A DNA stretch of 64,000 nt from Gemmatimonadota bacterium (lineage in GTDB: Bacteria > Gemmatimonadota > Gemmatimonadetes > Gemmatimonadales > Gemmatimonadaceae), in assembly GCA_021324775.1 (NCBI GenBank), contig JAJPIM010000026.1, forward strand, positions 153,556 to 217,555. Direction: 5' to 3'. Both the position numbers and the translations under genes were made by a program. Position 1 is the first letter of the stretch, and each line of letters starts with the position of its first letter. Of this stretch, positions 1-8,691 are shown one piece after another. The notes under the pieces are model-generated. The model saw only the letters and a program-made list of their open reading frames with translations, made no database searches and was not told the DNA's origin.

Positions 1-455
1 CGACGTCGGCTGAAGTCGGCTTGGCGTTCACGACCGTGGTTCTCGTCACCGGCCCGCTCTGGGCGAAGCCCGTGTGGGGGACCTGGTGGTCGGGCGACGC
101 CCGCCTCACGTCCACGCTGTTCCTCTGGCTGATCATCCTCGGCTACCTGATCCTCCGCCAGGCAGTCGACGATCGCGCGCAGCGCGCGCGCTACTCGGCG
201 GTGCTCGCCATTCTCGCGGGCCTGCTGATCCCGTTCATCCACCTGAGCGTCTATCTGTTCCGGACGCTGCATCCACGACCCATTGTGCTCAAGCCCAGCG
301 CCCCGTCGCTGCCGCCCGAAATGCTGACGACGCTGCTCATGTCCTTCGCGTCGTTCGCTCTCCTGTTTGTTGCGCTGCTTCTCGCGCGGTACCGGCTGGC
401 CACGATCGCCGATGAAGGCCTCGCCGATGGCGGCGCCGCCGCCAGGGGCGCCTGA
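1..455 (+). CDS. ccmC: Heme exporter protein CcmC, 3' part (5' end outside window)
   Basis: The frame is open from base 3 to the TGA at 453-455, so this is the C-terminal part of a gene entering from the left. It shows a tryptophan-rich stretch (KPVWGTWW, then DARLTSTL) followed by three hydrophobic helices, the layout of the CcmC/CcsA family that presents heme to CcmE during cytochrome c maturation at the inner membrane. In most CcmC proteins the WWD motif reads WGTWW-x-W-D; here the last tryptophan is replaced and the sequence is WWSGD. The stop overlaps the start of the next small gene (TGATG), as expected for ccmC-ccmD. The heme biosynthesis genes directly downstream support a heme-linked role. 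The alternative is another member of the heme-handling family, such as CcsA. Confidence 0.85.
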   Translation, partial: TSAEVGLAFTTVVLVTGPLWAKPVWGTWWSGDARLTSTLFLWLIILGYLILRQAVDDRAQRARYSAVLAILAGLLIPFIHLSVYLFRTLHPRPIVLKPSAPSLPPEMLTTLLMSFASFALLFVALLLARYRLATIADEGLADGGAAARGA

Positions 456-625
456 TGCCTCCGGAGAATTCGGGATACGCGTACGCGGCCTACGCCGCCG
501 AGATCACCGTGTACACGGTGTATGTGATCTCGGTCTGGTGGCGGGGGCGCACCCTCGCGGCGAGAATCCGCGCGGCGACAGGCGCCGATCGTTCCCGCTC
601 CGAGCGAGACGTGACCGCCGCGTGA
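455..625 (+). CDS. ccmD: CcmD-like small membrane protein
   Basis: A 56-residue protein starts at the ATG that overlaps the ccmC stop by one base and ends at TGA 623-625. It has an aromatic first half (GYAYAAYAAE), one modest hydrophobic segment at about residues 15-29 ending in WW, and a basic tail (RGRTLAARIR). This is the usual build of CcmD: a tiny single-helix protein that helps release holo-CcmE from the CcmABC complex. Position right after ccmC and the overlap with the following GTG start are the main support, because CcmD proteins are too short and variable to recognise by sequence alone. Confidence 0.65.
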   Translation: MPPENSGYAYAAYAAEITVYTVYVISVWWRGRTLAARIRAATGADRSRSERDVTAA

Positions 626-2196
626 TCGCCGCACGGCCGGGCACTGTCTATCTGGTGGGTGCAGGACCGGGCGACCCGGGGTTGATCACGGTGCGCGCCG
701 CCGCCCTCCTCGACGACTGCGACGCGATCGTCCACGATGCGCTCGTCTCGCCCGAGCTGCTGTCGGACGTCCGTGCGCGGCGTGCGGCTGCGCCAGAGAT
801 GCATTTCGCTGGTAAGCGCGGCGGCGACGAGTCATCGGCCCCGCAGCACGAGATCACCGCGCTGCTCGTGCACCTGGCACGAGCGGGCAAGTCCGTGGTC
901 CGGCTCAAGGGTGGCGACCCGTTCGTCTTCGGCCGTGGCAGCGAAGAAGCCCAGGCGCTGGCGCGGGCGAACATCCCGTTCGAGGTCGTGCCGGGCGTGA
1001 CGGCCGGCGTCGCGGCACCGGCGTATGCCGGCATTCCAGTGACGCATCGGGGAGTTGCCACCGGCGTGACGTTCGTGACCGGACACGAAGATCCGGCCAA
1101 AGCGGCGTCACAAACGGATTGGGAATCGCTCGCCCGCAGCCGCACGACGATCGTGCTGTACATGGGCGTCGGCTCGCTGGCGCGAACGGCCAAGGCACTG
1201 ATCGGTGGCGGGCTGTCTCCCGCGACTCCCGCAGCCGCGATCCAGTGGGCGACCTATCCCGCGCAGCGCACGGTGGAAGCGACACTGGCGACGCTGGCCG
1301 ACCGAGTCGCCGAAGCGGGCCTCACCGCGCCGGTGTTGACCGTGATCGGGCGTGTCGTTGCGCTGCGCGACGAGATCCGATGGTTCGACCGGCCCGAACG
1401 CCGGCCCCTGCTCGGCCGACGCATCCTCGTCACCCGTGCGACCTCACAAGCGAGTGCGCTCACCGAGCAGCTCCGGGCGCTTGGCGCAGCGGTCACCGAG
1501 ATGCCGGCGACGCGGGCCGAAGTGCTGGACCGTGGCCCGCTTCTCGCAGCGATCGCCGCCGGTGGACTCAGCCGGTATCGCCACCTCGTCTTCACGAGCC
1601 AGAACGCCGCCCACATCGTGTGGGATACCTTGCGTGCGGCCGGATTGGATGCGCGTGCGCTGGCCGGCGTCGTCGTGAGCGCGGTCGGCCCGGCGACCGC
1701 CGAGGCGCTACTCGAGCATGGCATCGCCGTCGATGTATCGGCAAAACGGTTCGTGGCCGAGGGGCTGCTCGAGGCGCTCGGGTCACGCTCCGATGTCCGT
1801 GGCGAGCGCGTGCTGTATCCCGGCGCGGTGGGTGCGCGCGATGTGTTGCCCGCCGGGCTCCGGATCCTCGGCGCCACGGTCGATGTGATTCCGATCTATC
1901 GCTCGGTGTTCGACGGTGGTGATACGGCAGCCCTGTGCGCGCAGCTTGCGGCGGGTGAGATGGATCTCGTGACCGTGACGTCGGCGTCGGCCGTCCGCGG
2001 ATATCTCGAAGCCGTCGGGCCCGAACTGGCGGGCCGCGTGAATGCGGCCTCGATCGGGCCCATCACGACCGTGGCCGCGCGTGCCGCGGGAATCCCGGTG
2101 ATCGCCGAGGCTGAGCCGTCAACGATCGCGGGCCTCGTCACCGCGATCCTCGGGATCCCGGTCGCGCCGGCTGCGCGCGACGGAGCGAAGTCGTGA
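622..2196 (+). CDS. cobA-hemD: Uroporphyrinogen-III C-methyltransferase / uroporphyrinogen-III synthase fusion
   Basis: A 524-residue two-domain enzyme. Residues 1-250 are an S-adenosylmethionine uroporphyrinogen-III methyltransferase with GAGPGDPG (13-20), RLKGGDPFVFGRG (94-106) and VVPGVTAGVAAPAYAGIP; it makes precorrin-2 for siroheme or cobalamin. Residues from about 265 to the end are a HemD-type synthase that closes hydroxymethylbilane to uroporphyrinogen III. The fusion therefore carries both the step that makes uroporphyrinogen III and the step that drains it away from heme. I chose GTG 622 because it overlaps the upstream TGA (GTGA) and places the first strand TVYLVGAG eight residues in; longer upstream frames run through ccmC and ccmD. 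The 3' end overlaps hemC in the same way. Confidence 0.92.
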   Translation: MIAARPGTVYLVGAGPGDPGLITVRAAALLDDCDAIVHDALVSPELLSDVRARRAAAPEMHFAGKRGGDESSAPQHEITALLVHLARAGKSVVRLKGGDPFVFGRGSEEAQALARANIPFEVVPGVTAGVAAPAYAGIPVTHRGVATGVTFVTGHEDPAKAASQTDWESLARSRTTIVLYMGVGSLARTAKALIGGGLSPATPAAAIQWATYPAQRTVEATLATLADRVAEAGLTAPVLTVIGRVVALRDEIRWFDRPERRPLLGRRILVTRATSQASALTEQLRALGAAVTEMPATRAEVLDRGPLLAAIAAGGLSRYRHLVFTSQNAAHIVWDTLRAAGLDARALAGVVVSAVGPATAEALLEHGIAVDVSAKRFVAEGLLEALGSRSDVRGERVLYPGAVGARDVLPAGLRILGATVDVIPIYRSVFDGGDTAALCAQLAAGEMDLVTVTSASAVRGYLEAVGPELAGRVNAASIGPITTVAARAAGIPVIAEAEPSTIAGLVTAILGIPVAPAARDGAKS

Positions 2197-3206
2197 CGCG
2201 GTCACGCGCGCCACGCGCGCCACGCGCGGTTCCGCAGTCCGACCCCGGTCATCTCCGCATCGGGACGCGCGGGTCGGCGCTCGCCCTCAAGCAGGCACGC
2301 ATGGTTCAAGCCGCGCTGGCGGAGCGCGGCATTGCGGGTGATCTGGTCACATTCACGACGACGGGGGACAAGCGGCTCGACGAGCCGCTGAGCACCATCG
2401 GCGGCAAGGGGCTGTTCACCAGCGAGATCGAACGAGCGTTGCAGCGCGGAAAGATCGACTGCGCGGTGCACTCGCTGAAGGATCTCTCCACGGACCCGGT
2501 TGACGGGTTGCACCTGGTGGCCGTTCTGCGGCGAGAAGATCCGCGGGATGTGCTGGTACTGAGCAGCACCGCCCGGGCCGTGGGACTCGCGGATCTGCCT
2601 CGCGGATCACGAGTCGGTACCTCGAGCCTGCGGCGCCGCGCGCAGCTCCTGGCGCTACACCCGGATCTCGAGGTCGTGGAACTGCGCGGCAACGTCCCCA
2701 CGCGCCTGAAAAAGGTCGATGAAGGGCAGGTGCACGCGGCGATTCTGGCCGCAGCGGGTCTCCACCGGCTCGATGCGACGCAGCACATCTCAGCCTACCT
2801 CGATCCGCCGGACTGGCTTCCTGCGCCGGGGCAGGGGGCGATCGCCGTACAGATCCGGAGCGATGACCGGATCGCGCACGACCTGCTCGCCCCGCTCAAT
2901 CACGAGCCGACGATGCACGCCGTGCGTGCCGAGCGTGCGTTCCTCGCGGGGCTGGACGGCGGATGCCAGGTGCCGATTGGTGCGCTGGTCATGGAGCAGC
3001 CCGGTGCGGACGGACCCGTGCCGACGCTGCACGGTCTGATCGCCGACGTTGCGGGGCGCCGGGTGATTCGGGGGTCCCGGATCGTGGGTCCGGATCCGGT
3101 GGCCGCCGGAACCCATCTCGCGGACGATCTGCGGATCCGTGGGGCTGACGACATCCTCGTGGTGCTGCGTGGCGCCGCCCGGGTGCCCTCCCCGCAGCCG
3201 GAATAG
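2193..3206 (+). CDS. hemC: Porphobilinogen deaminase (hydroxymethylbilane synthase)
   Basis: A 337-residue cytoplasmic enzyme that condenses four porphobilinogens into hydroxymethylbilane. Family motifs are all visible: RIGTRGSALALKQA (22-35), AVHSLKDLST (91-100), VGTSSLRRRAQLL (141-153), LRGNVPTRL (164-172) and LPAPGQGAIAVQ (209-220). The cysteine that carries the dipyrromethane cofactor is in DGGCQVP (Cys258). The start GTG 2193 overlaps the stop of cobA-hemD, which delivers its product directly to the next enzyme of the pathway. The first 20 residues are Arg/Pro-rich and not conserved, so a later start is possible but no better one is seen. Confidence 0.95.
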   Translation: MTRSRAPRAPRAVPQSDPGHLRIGTRGSALALKQARMVQAALAERGIAGDLVTFTTTGDKRLDEPLSTIGGKGLFTSEIERALQRGKIDCAVHSLKDLSTDPVDGLHLVAVLRREDPRDVLVLSSTARAVGLADLPRGSRVGTSSLRRRAQLLALHPDLEVVELRGNVPTRLKKVDEGQVHAAILAAAGLHRLDATQHISAYLDPPDWLPAPGQGAIAVQIRSDDRIAHDLLAPLNHEPTMHAVRAERAFLAGLDGGCQVPIGALVMEQPGADGPVPTLHGLIADVAGRRVIRGSRIVGPDPVAAGTHLADDLRIRGADDILVVLRGAARVPSPQPE

Positions 3207-3215
3207 ATTACGATC

Positions 3216-4205
3216 GTGTCGTCGTTCCCGGCTTACCGGCCCCGTCGCCTGCGACGCAGTGCTCCGCTCCGGCGCCTAATTCGCGAGACCCGCCTCGATC
3301 CCGGACAGATGATCCTGCCGGTGTTCGTGCGCTCGGGCGCCGATCTCCGCATCGAGGTCGCTTCGATGCCCGGGGTGGCTCAAACGTCCGTCGATGAGAT
3401 GCTGCGAGACGCCGCGGCCGCGGCCGAGGCGGGCGTTGGCGGCATGATTCTCTTCGGCATCCCCGACCAGAAGGATGCCACCGGATCCGGCGGGTGGGAC
3501 GAGTACGGCGCGGTGCAGCAGGCCGTCCGGGCGCTGAAGCGGGAGTTCCCTGAGCTCGCGGTCATCACCGATGTCTGCATGTGCGAATACACGGACCACG
3601 GGCATTGTGGTGTGCTGAACGAGCACGGAACCGTCGACAACGATGCCACCCTGCCGCTGCTGGCACGGGTCGCCGTATCGCACGCGGCCGCCGGCGCAGA
3701 TGTCATCGCGCCGAGTGACATGATGGATGGGCGAATCGGGGCCATTCGCAGCGCGCTCGATGCTGCTGGGCACACCGAGACGGCGATCCTCAGCTACGCG
3801 GCCAAGTACGCGTCGGCGTATTACGGTCCGTTCCGGGAGGCTGCCGAGTCAGCGCCGCGGTCCGGCGACCGGCACGGCTATCAGATGGACGCGGCGAACG
3901 CCGAGGAGGCGCTGCGGGAAGTCGCGCTCGACATCGGCGAAGGCGCGGACGCGATCCTGGTCAAGCCCGCAGGCCCCTATCTCGACGTCGTCCAGCGCGT
4001 GAAGTCCGCGACGGGGTACCCGGTCGGGGCGTACCAGGTGAGCGGGGAGTATGCCATGATCTGCGCGGCGGCCGACCGCGGATGGCTCGACCGGGAGCGG
4101 GTCATGATGGAGTCGCTCGTCGGGATTCGCCGGGCGGGCGCGGATTTCATCATTACGTATTTCGCCACCGCGGCCGCGCGCCGGTTGCGCGACGGCCTGG
4201 CCTAG
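3216..4205 (+). CDS. hemB: Delta-aminolevulinic acid dehydratase (porphobilinogen synthase)
   Basis: A 329-residue enzyme that joins two 5-aminolevulinates into porphobilinogen. It carries the zinc-type cysteine cluster [12 protein letters not shown] (Cys121, 123, 131), the first active-site lysine in [15 protein letters not shown] (Lys197) and the Schiff-base lysine in [10 protein letters not shown] (Lys250). The start is GTG 3216, nine bases after hemC. In pathway order hemB acts before hemC and HemD, so the operon is transcribed in the reverse order of the reactions. The three-cysteine site marks it as the zinc-dependent rather than the magnesium-only type. Confidence 0.96.
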   Translation: MSSFPAYRPRRLRRSAPLRRLIRETRLDPGQMILPVFVRSGADLRIEVASMPGVAQTSVDEMLRDAAAAAEAGVGGMILFGIPDQKDATGSGGWDEYGAVQQAVRALKREFPELAVITDVCMCEYTDHGHCGVLNEHGTVDNDATLPLLARVAVSHAAAGADVIAPSDMMDGRIGAIRSALDAAGHTETAILSYAAKYASAYYGPFREAAESAPRSGDRHGYQMDAANAEEALREVALDIGEGADAILVKPAGPYLDVVQRVKSATGYPVGAYQVSGEYAMICAAADRGWLDRERVMMESLVGIRRAGADFIITYFATAAARRLRDGLA

Positions 4206-4216
4206 AGGAGCGCCGC

Positions 4217-5260
4217 ATGCGGTATCGCACATTTCCGGGGACCAGCGTCACGGCCAGCGAGGTCGGATTCGGCACGTGGACATTGGCCACGAACTGGTGG
4301 GGCGAAAAGACGGATGACGAAGCCGTGGCGATGTTGCGGAGCGCGCACGACGACTACGGCGTGACGTTCTTCGATGCCGCGGACGCCTATGGCAACGGGC
4401 GGGCCGAGCGACAACTCGCCACGGCGTTTCGAGGACGGCGCGGGTCGGTCGTCTACGCGACCAAGATCGGCTACGACATCTACGACGAAGCCGCGCAGCG
4501 GGCGCGGCGCGGGCAGGCCGAGCTGCCGATGCGCACGGACACCGTGTATCTGCGGCTCGCGCTCGATCGCTGTCTGGAGCGCCTCGAGACCGACTACGTC
4601 GACGTGCTCCAGATCCACAACGCGAAGATGGAGCACGTGCGGGATGCCGCGCTGTGGGAGACGATGCGTGAGTTTCAGCGCGAGGGGAAAGTCCGCGTCT
4701 GGGGCGCGGCGTTCGGGCCCGCGATCGGCTGGCTGTACGAAGCCGTCGAATTGTGTGAGCGCGAGCCCGATGTCGGTGCGATCCAGATGATCTGGAACAT
4801 CCTGGAGCAGCATCCCGGGTCGGCCATGATCGAGGCAGCACGACGGCACGCTCCGCAGTGCGCATTCACCGTCCGGGTGCCGCATGCGTCGGGGATGCTC
4901 GAGGGCCACTACACCGAAGACACGGTCTTTCCCGAAGGTGACCATCGGAGGCACCGGCCGCGTTCGTGGCTGGTGAACGGCGTGAAGAAAGTCCACACGC
5001 TCGGCTTCCTCACGCCGCGAATGACGCTCGGACAGGCTTCCCTCAAATGGCTGCTCGCCGACCCTCTCGTGGTGACCACGCTGCCCAACATCTACGACAC
5101 GGCTCAACTGCGGGAGTTCGCCACCGCGAGCGATCAGCCGGATCTCACTCCGGCGCAGCTCGATGAGGTCGAGCGGCTGGCCGCGGTCAATTTCGGCGTG
5201 GATGAGCCCCCGATGGCGTACAAGGGCACGATGGAGCGGGAAAACGTCGCGACCGCGTGA
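4217..5260 (+). CDS. Aldo/keto reductase family oxidoreductase
   Basis: A 347-residue NADPH-dependent oxidoreductase of the aldo/keto reductase fold. The catalytic tetrad can be seen as Asp53 and Tyr58 in FFDAADAYGNG, Lys83 in ATKIGYD and His134 in LQIHNAK. The start ATG 4217 is preceded by GAGGAG at 4206-4211; a longer frame overlaps hemB and is rejected. It follows hemB by 11 bases and is probably co-transcribed with the heme operon, but nothing ties its substrate to heme. It resembles the AKR5/AKR11/YghZ-like groups more than aldose reductases. Substrate unknown. Confidence 0.85.
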   Translation: MRYRTFPGTSVTASEVGFGTWTLATNWWGEKTDDEAVAMLRSAHDDYGVTFFDAADAYGNGRAERQLATAFRGRRGSVVYATKIGYDIYDEAAQRARRGQAELPMRTDTVYLRLALDRCLERLETDYVDVLQIHNAKMEHVRDAALWETMREFQREGKVRVWGAAFGPAIGWLYEAVELCEREPDVGAIQMIWNILEQHPGSAMIEAARRHAPQCAFTVRVPHASGMLEGHYTEDTVFPEGDHRRHRPRSWLVNGVKKVHTLGFLTPRMTLGQASLKWLLADPLVVTTLPNIYDTAQLREFATASDQPDLTPAQLDEVERLAAVNFGVDEPPMAYKGTMERENVATA

Positions 5261-5284
5261 ACGGCGGTCGCCAGGCGGTGCGTC

Positions 5285-6529
5285 TCAGGCCACGCGGCTC
5301 ATCACCAGCGCGGCGTTGATGCCCCCGAAGCCGAACGAGTTCGAGAGCACCACATCGACTCGCGCGGCGCGGCCCGTGGACGGCACGTAGTCGAGATCAC
5401 AGGCCGCGTCCGGCGCCGACAGGTTGATGGTGGGTGGCAGCCACTCGTGCGTCAGACTCAGCGCGCAGATCGCGGCCTCGATGGCGCCGGAAGCGCCCAG
5501 CGCGTGGCCGTAGTAGCCCTTTGTGCCGCTCACCGGCATCGCGTAGGCGTGATCCGCGAACACCTGCTTGATCGCGAGCGTCTCGGTGGGGTCGTTGAGC
5601 GGCGTGGAGCTCCCGTGCGCGTTCACGTAGCCGATTTCGTGGGGAGCCAGGTGCGCATCGCGGAGCGCGTGCCGTATCGCCCGTGCCGCCTGTGAGCCGT
5701 CGGGCCGCGGCGCCGTCATGTGGTGTGCGTCATTGGTGACGCCATATCCCTGGATCTCCGCATAGATGCGCGCGCCGCGTGACACCGCGCGCTCGTATTC
5801 CTCGAGCACGAGGACGCTCGCCCCTTCGCCCATGACGAATCCATCGCGATCCTTGTCGAACGGCCGCGAGGAGCGGGACGGATCGTCGTTCCGGGTGGAC
5901 ATGGCTCTGATGATCGCGAACGAACCGAAGCACAGGGGCGCGAGCGGCGCTTCGGCCCCACCGCAGATCATGACGTCGGCGTAGTCGTCGCGGATCTGCC
6001 GGAAGGCGTCGCCGATGGCGATCGTGCCTGAAGCGCAGCTCATCGCATTGGTCGAATTGGGGCCCGACACGCCGAACTCGATCGCGATGTTGCAACTCGA
6101 GGCGCCGCCGAACACGGCCAGCGCCAGCGCCGGATCGACTGCCGACAGCCCGTGCGCCAGGTACCGGCCGAGCTGCTCCTCGGCATACCCGATGCCGCCG
6201 AGCGCGGTGCCCATCATCGACCCGACGCGCTCGCGGTCTTCGAGCGCGACATCGAGCTCCGCATCCTCGAGCGCCATCCGGGCGGCGACGACCGAGAACT
6301 GCCCGAACCGATCCAGGCGTCTGGCGCGTTTCGTCTCGAGATGATCAGTGGGGACGAAATCGGGTACTTCGGCCGCGATGTGGCTTCGAAATGGAGACGA
6401 GTCGAATCGGGTCAGCGGACCCACCGCCGATCGCTCGCGGCGGATCCCCTCCCACAGTGCATCCCGCGTGGTGCCGATCGGGGTGATTGCCCCGATCCCG
6501 GTCACCACGACCCGCCGCCGTCCCATCAT
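5285..6529 (-). CDS. fabF: Beta-ketoacyl-ACP synthase (FabF-type KS)
   Basis: A 414-residue condensing enzyme with the thiolase-fold KS triad: Cys165 in NAMSCASGT, His305 in YVNAHGSSTPLND and His342 in YGHALGASGA, plus Lys337. It elongates an acyl chain with a malonyl-ACP unit. The nucleophile loop reads MSCASG rather than the common TACATG. The second His block reads GTKGYYGH where housekeeping FabF has STKSMTGH, so it may serve a dedicated pathway rather than general fatty acid synthesis. No acyl carrier protein gene is adjacent. The start is one of two consecutive ATGs (6529 or 6526), preceded by GGGGGAG on the minus strand. It lies 382 bases downstream of a six-gene minus-strand operon with lipid/polyketide-type tailoring enzymes. 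Confidence 0.88.
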   Translation of the reverse strand: MMGRRRVVVTGIGAITPIGTTRDALWEGIRRERSAVGPLTRFDSSPFRSHIAAEVPDFVPTDHLETKRARRLDRFGQFSVVAARMALEDAELDVALEDRERVGSMMGTALGGIGYAEEQLGRYLAHGLSAVDPALALAVFGGASSCNIAIEFGVSGPNSTNAMSCASGTIAIGDAFRQIRDDYADVMICGGAEAPLAPLCFGSFAIIRAMSTRNDDPSRSSRPFDKDRDGFVMGEGASVLVLEEYERAVSRGARIYAEIQGYGVTNDAHHMTAPRPDGSQAARAIRHALRDAHLAPHEIGYVNAHGSSTPLNDPTETLAIKQVFADHAYAMPVSGTKGYYGHALGASGAIEAAICALSLTHEWLPPTINLSAPDAACDLDYVPSTGRAARVDVVLSNSFGFGGINAALVMSRVA

Positions 6530-6911
6530 GCTCGTGCTCCCCCGTAGAGAACCGACGTACGTACCCCGCCGAGCGCCGCGTTATTCCAGCGGTCCGTTGC
6601 CGAGCGGGTGCCAGTCAGGCTGCTGCCACCGCCGGCCGTCGCTGTGAGGCGATCGGCGTGGTGGCTCGCCGGCCACAGGTCCATGCCCGAGTAGTCAGAG
6701 ATACTCGTAGAGATACCCGGCGGCGGCGCGCGCGGACACACTCGTGGGGTGAACAGCCGGCCCGGACGGACGAATGACACCCGGGATGGGGCTGGACGAA
6801 TCCTCCGGACGCGTGCGCGCGATCACAACGGCGTACCGGAGACGGGAGCCGCCGGGCGAACGTGCTTACGCCGCCGGCCGGCGAAAGCATGCCTACATAC
6901 TGCCGGGTCCG
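6530..6911. other. Intergenic region upstream of the ketoacyl synthase, no gene recognised
   Basis: This 382-base stretch separates the KS gene from the end of the SRPBCC gene on the same strand. Short frames cross it on both strands but none has a recognisable domain; in particular no acyl-carrier-protein DSL motif is present. The KS ribosome binding site (GGGGGAG on the minus strand) lies at its left edge. A short direct repeat AGAGATAC occurs twice near 6707-6724. It probably holds the KS promoter. Confidence 0.5.
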
Positions 6912-7499
6912 TCATGCCGGGACTCCGCGACCGCGGGACTCCGCCACGACGGCGAGCCCCGCGAGGGTGCGCGACGCGATGCCGTGAACGAAAACCGGTC
7001 CGATCACCGCGCGCGCGGCGAATCCGCCTATCAGCGGCCATGCGGGACCGAGCCAGAGGTGCACGATCCGCACGAGGGTCCGGTTATTCCCCTGGGGGAG
7101 GAACGACCATTCAACCTCCATGCCGGCGGTGACTCCCTCGACGTGACGGAACCGGATGGCCGGTCCGGATCCGGACCCGCTGGCGGCAGTTACCACCTGC
7201 ATCCGCGAAAGCCACCACGTCGGCCAGCCCGCCGGACCAAAGGGACGATTGGCGGACATCTCCACGAGACCGCCGCCGTCCAGCCGCCGCTCCCGAAACC
7301 GCACGTAGCGGTAGTGCGCGAGATGCCGGGGCCAGCGCTCGACGTCGCGAGCCAGGGCGAAGATCGGTGCGACCGCGCTCTCGACCACGCGTTCATCCAC
7401 CACGCGCATGAGGTTGCGATCGGGCAGCGGCCCGAGGTCGTATCCGGGCGACTCATCGGCCGGCAGAGTGCCGCTTCCCGTGTGCGAGGCCTCGCTCAC
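6912..7499 (-). CDS. SRPBCC (START/polyketide cyclase-like) family protein
   Basis: A 195-residue protein with the helix-grip pattern of SRPBCC proteins: an N-terminal strand (LMRVVDERVVESAVAPIFAL), alternating strands with LAHYRYVRF and VEMSANR, a strand pair MEVEWSFLPQGNNRTLVRIVH and a long amphipathic C-terminal helix. These proteins bind hydrophobic ligands; relatives include aromatases/cyclases of type II polyketide pathways and ketide or coenzyme-Q carriers. No catalytic residues can be assigned. The start ATG 7499 overlaps the stop of the upstream methyltransferase by four bases, so it is the last gene of the six-gene operon. Its role as a ligand-binding or cyclising partner in that pathway is an inference. 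Confidence 0.7.
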   Translation of the reverse strand: MSEASHTGSGTLPADESPGYDLGPLPDRNLMRVVDERVVESAVAPIFALARDVERWPRHLAHYRYVRFRERRLDGGGLVEMSANRPFGPAGWPTWWLSRMQVVTAASGSGSGPAIRFRHVEGVTAGMEVEWSFLPQGNNRTLVRIVHLWLGPAWPLIGGFAARAVIGPVFVHGIASRTLAGLAVVAESRGRGVPA

Positions 7500-8215
7500 G
7501 TCGCGCTCGGCGCCGGCGTGTGCGACGGAACCCAGGAGGCCGTGATCCGATAACCGGGCCGGTAACGGACGATCGCGTCCACACCGAGGGACTCTCGTAC
7601 CATCTGTTTCAACTCGGGCACTCGAAATCCGCGCATCACCGATACGACGGCGTCGTGGCGGCTGGCGGGATGAAACGCGAGCGGGAATGACGCGAGCCAG
7701 ATGCCTGCCGCGGCAATCCAGCTCCGGTGGATGTCGCTCACGATCGCCTGAACACGGGCCACGCGATTCATCTCGGCGAGGACGAAACGCGCCTCGGCAT
7801 CGAAGAAGTGGTGCAGCACCTGCGAGCAGGTAACGATGTCCACGCTGTGGTCGGCGAACGGGAGGGCACGCGCATCCCCGCAGACAAGCCAGGTGTTGAT
7901 GCCGCGGTTCGCGGCGGCGAGCGACACCGTCGCTTCGAGGCCGACCGTTTCGAGTGTCACTCCCCGACGGGCGCCCACCCGGCGGGCGTGCGCCGGTATG
8001 TCACCCATGCCGGTCCCGACATCGAGCAGCGTGGCCTGCCGGGGCAGACGGGCCCAGACTGGTCCGAGGGCGTCAAGCACCGCGCGTGTGCCGCCGAAGA
8101 ACCGGTTGGCGAGGGCAACGTCACGCAGCGAGCGCCGGGCGAGTCCGGGATCGGTGTCCGGCGAGTCCAGCGTCTCGGCGCCGCGAGCGCGAGGCGGCGA
8201 TAGCAAGGCGCTCAT
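7496..8215 (-). CDS. Class I SAM-dependent methyltransferase
   Basis: A 239-residue Rossmann-fold methyltransferase with motif I LLDVGTGMGDIP (about residues 67-78), an acidic strand end LETVGLEA, ALPFADHSVDIVTCSQVLHHF as motif II/III, and a C-terminal region containing RHDAVVSVMRGF. The start ATG 8215 overlaps the flavin reductase stop (ATGA); the longer upstream frame runs antisense-like through the neighbour and is rejected. From memory, methyltransferases with this RHD...SVMR tail often sit next to FAD oxidoreductases in alkylquinone or alkylresorcinol-type pathways. That would fit here, but the substrate is unknown. Confidence 0.8.
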   Translation of the reverse strand: MSALLSPPRARGAETLDSPDTDPGLARRSLRDVALANRFFGGTRAVLDALGPVWARLPRQATLLDVGTGMGDIPAHARRVGARRGVTLETVGLEATVSLAAANRGINTWLVCGDARALPFADHSVDIVTCSQVLHHFFDAEARFVLAEMNRVARVQAIVSDIHRSWIAAAGIWLASFPLAFHPASRHDAVVSVMRGFRVPELKQMVRESLGVDAIVRYRPGYRITASWVPSHTPAPSAT

Positions 8216-8691
8216 CGATCGAGCTGGGAATAGCCACCGCGATAGTACAGGAGCGGGCTGTCCTGGCGGACGCTCGCGGCTTCGACCTCTCCCATGAAGA
8301 TCGTGTGGTCGCCGCCCACCACCGACTGGACCAGGCGGCATTCGAGCGATGCGAGGACGTCCTCCAGTATCGCCGCGCCGTTCTGGCCGCGGATGAAGCC
8401 GACTCCCTCGAAGCGCTGCTCGGCCTCGGGCTCCGAGAAACGGCGTGCGATCGCCTCCTGGTGCGCGGCGAGAATGTTCACGACGAAGTGCGACGCATCG
8501 GCCAGGGCGGGCCGAATCGACGCATTGTGATCGATGCACACGAGCACGAGCGGGGGTTCGAGGCTGAGAGAGCTGAATGCCGTCACCGTAATCCCGTAGT
8601 CGCGGCCACGCTTGTCGGCCACGGTCACGACGGTGACGCCGGAAGCGAACCGGCCCAGCACACTGCGAAACTCGTCCTGATCCAGGCTCAT
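8212..8691 (-). CDS. Flavin reductase family protein (FMN-binding split barrel)
   Basis: A 159-residue protein of the flavin reductase-like domain family, which uses NAD(P)H to make free reduced FMN or FAD. Typical stretches are RFASGVTVVTV (14-24), YGITVTAFSSLSLEPPLVLV, HFVVNIL and the signature GDHTIFMGEV near the C-terminus. The start ATG 8691 overlaps the end of the FAD oxidoreductase gene and the stop overlaps the methyltransferase start. The tight coupling suggests it feeds reduced flavin to an oxygenase or reductase of the same pathway, most simply the adjacent FAD enzyme; no other flavin user is in the operon. Confidence 0.88.
   Translation of the reverse strand: MSLDQDEFRSVLGRFASGVTVVTVADKRGRDYGITVTAFSSLSLEPPLVLVCIDHNASIRPALADASHFVVNILAAHQEAIARRFSEPEAEQRFEGVGFIRGQNGAAILEDVLASLECRLVQSVVGGDHTIFMGEVEAASVRQDSPLLYYRGGYSQLDR

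Noticed and set aside
6530..6911. A hidden acyl carrier protein for the ketoacyl synthase
   Set aside because: None of the short frames has the DSL phosphopantetheine motif or the acidic four-helix pattern.
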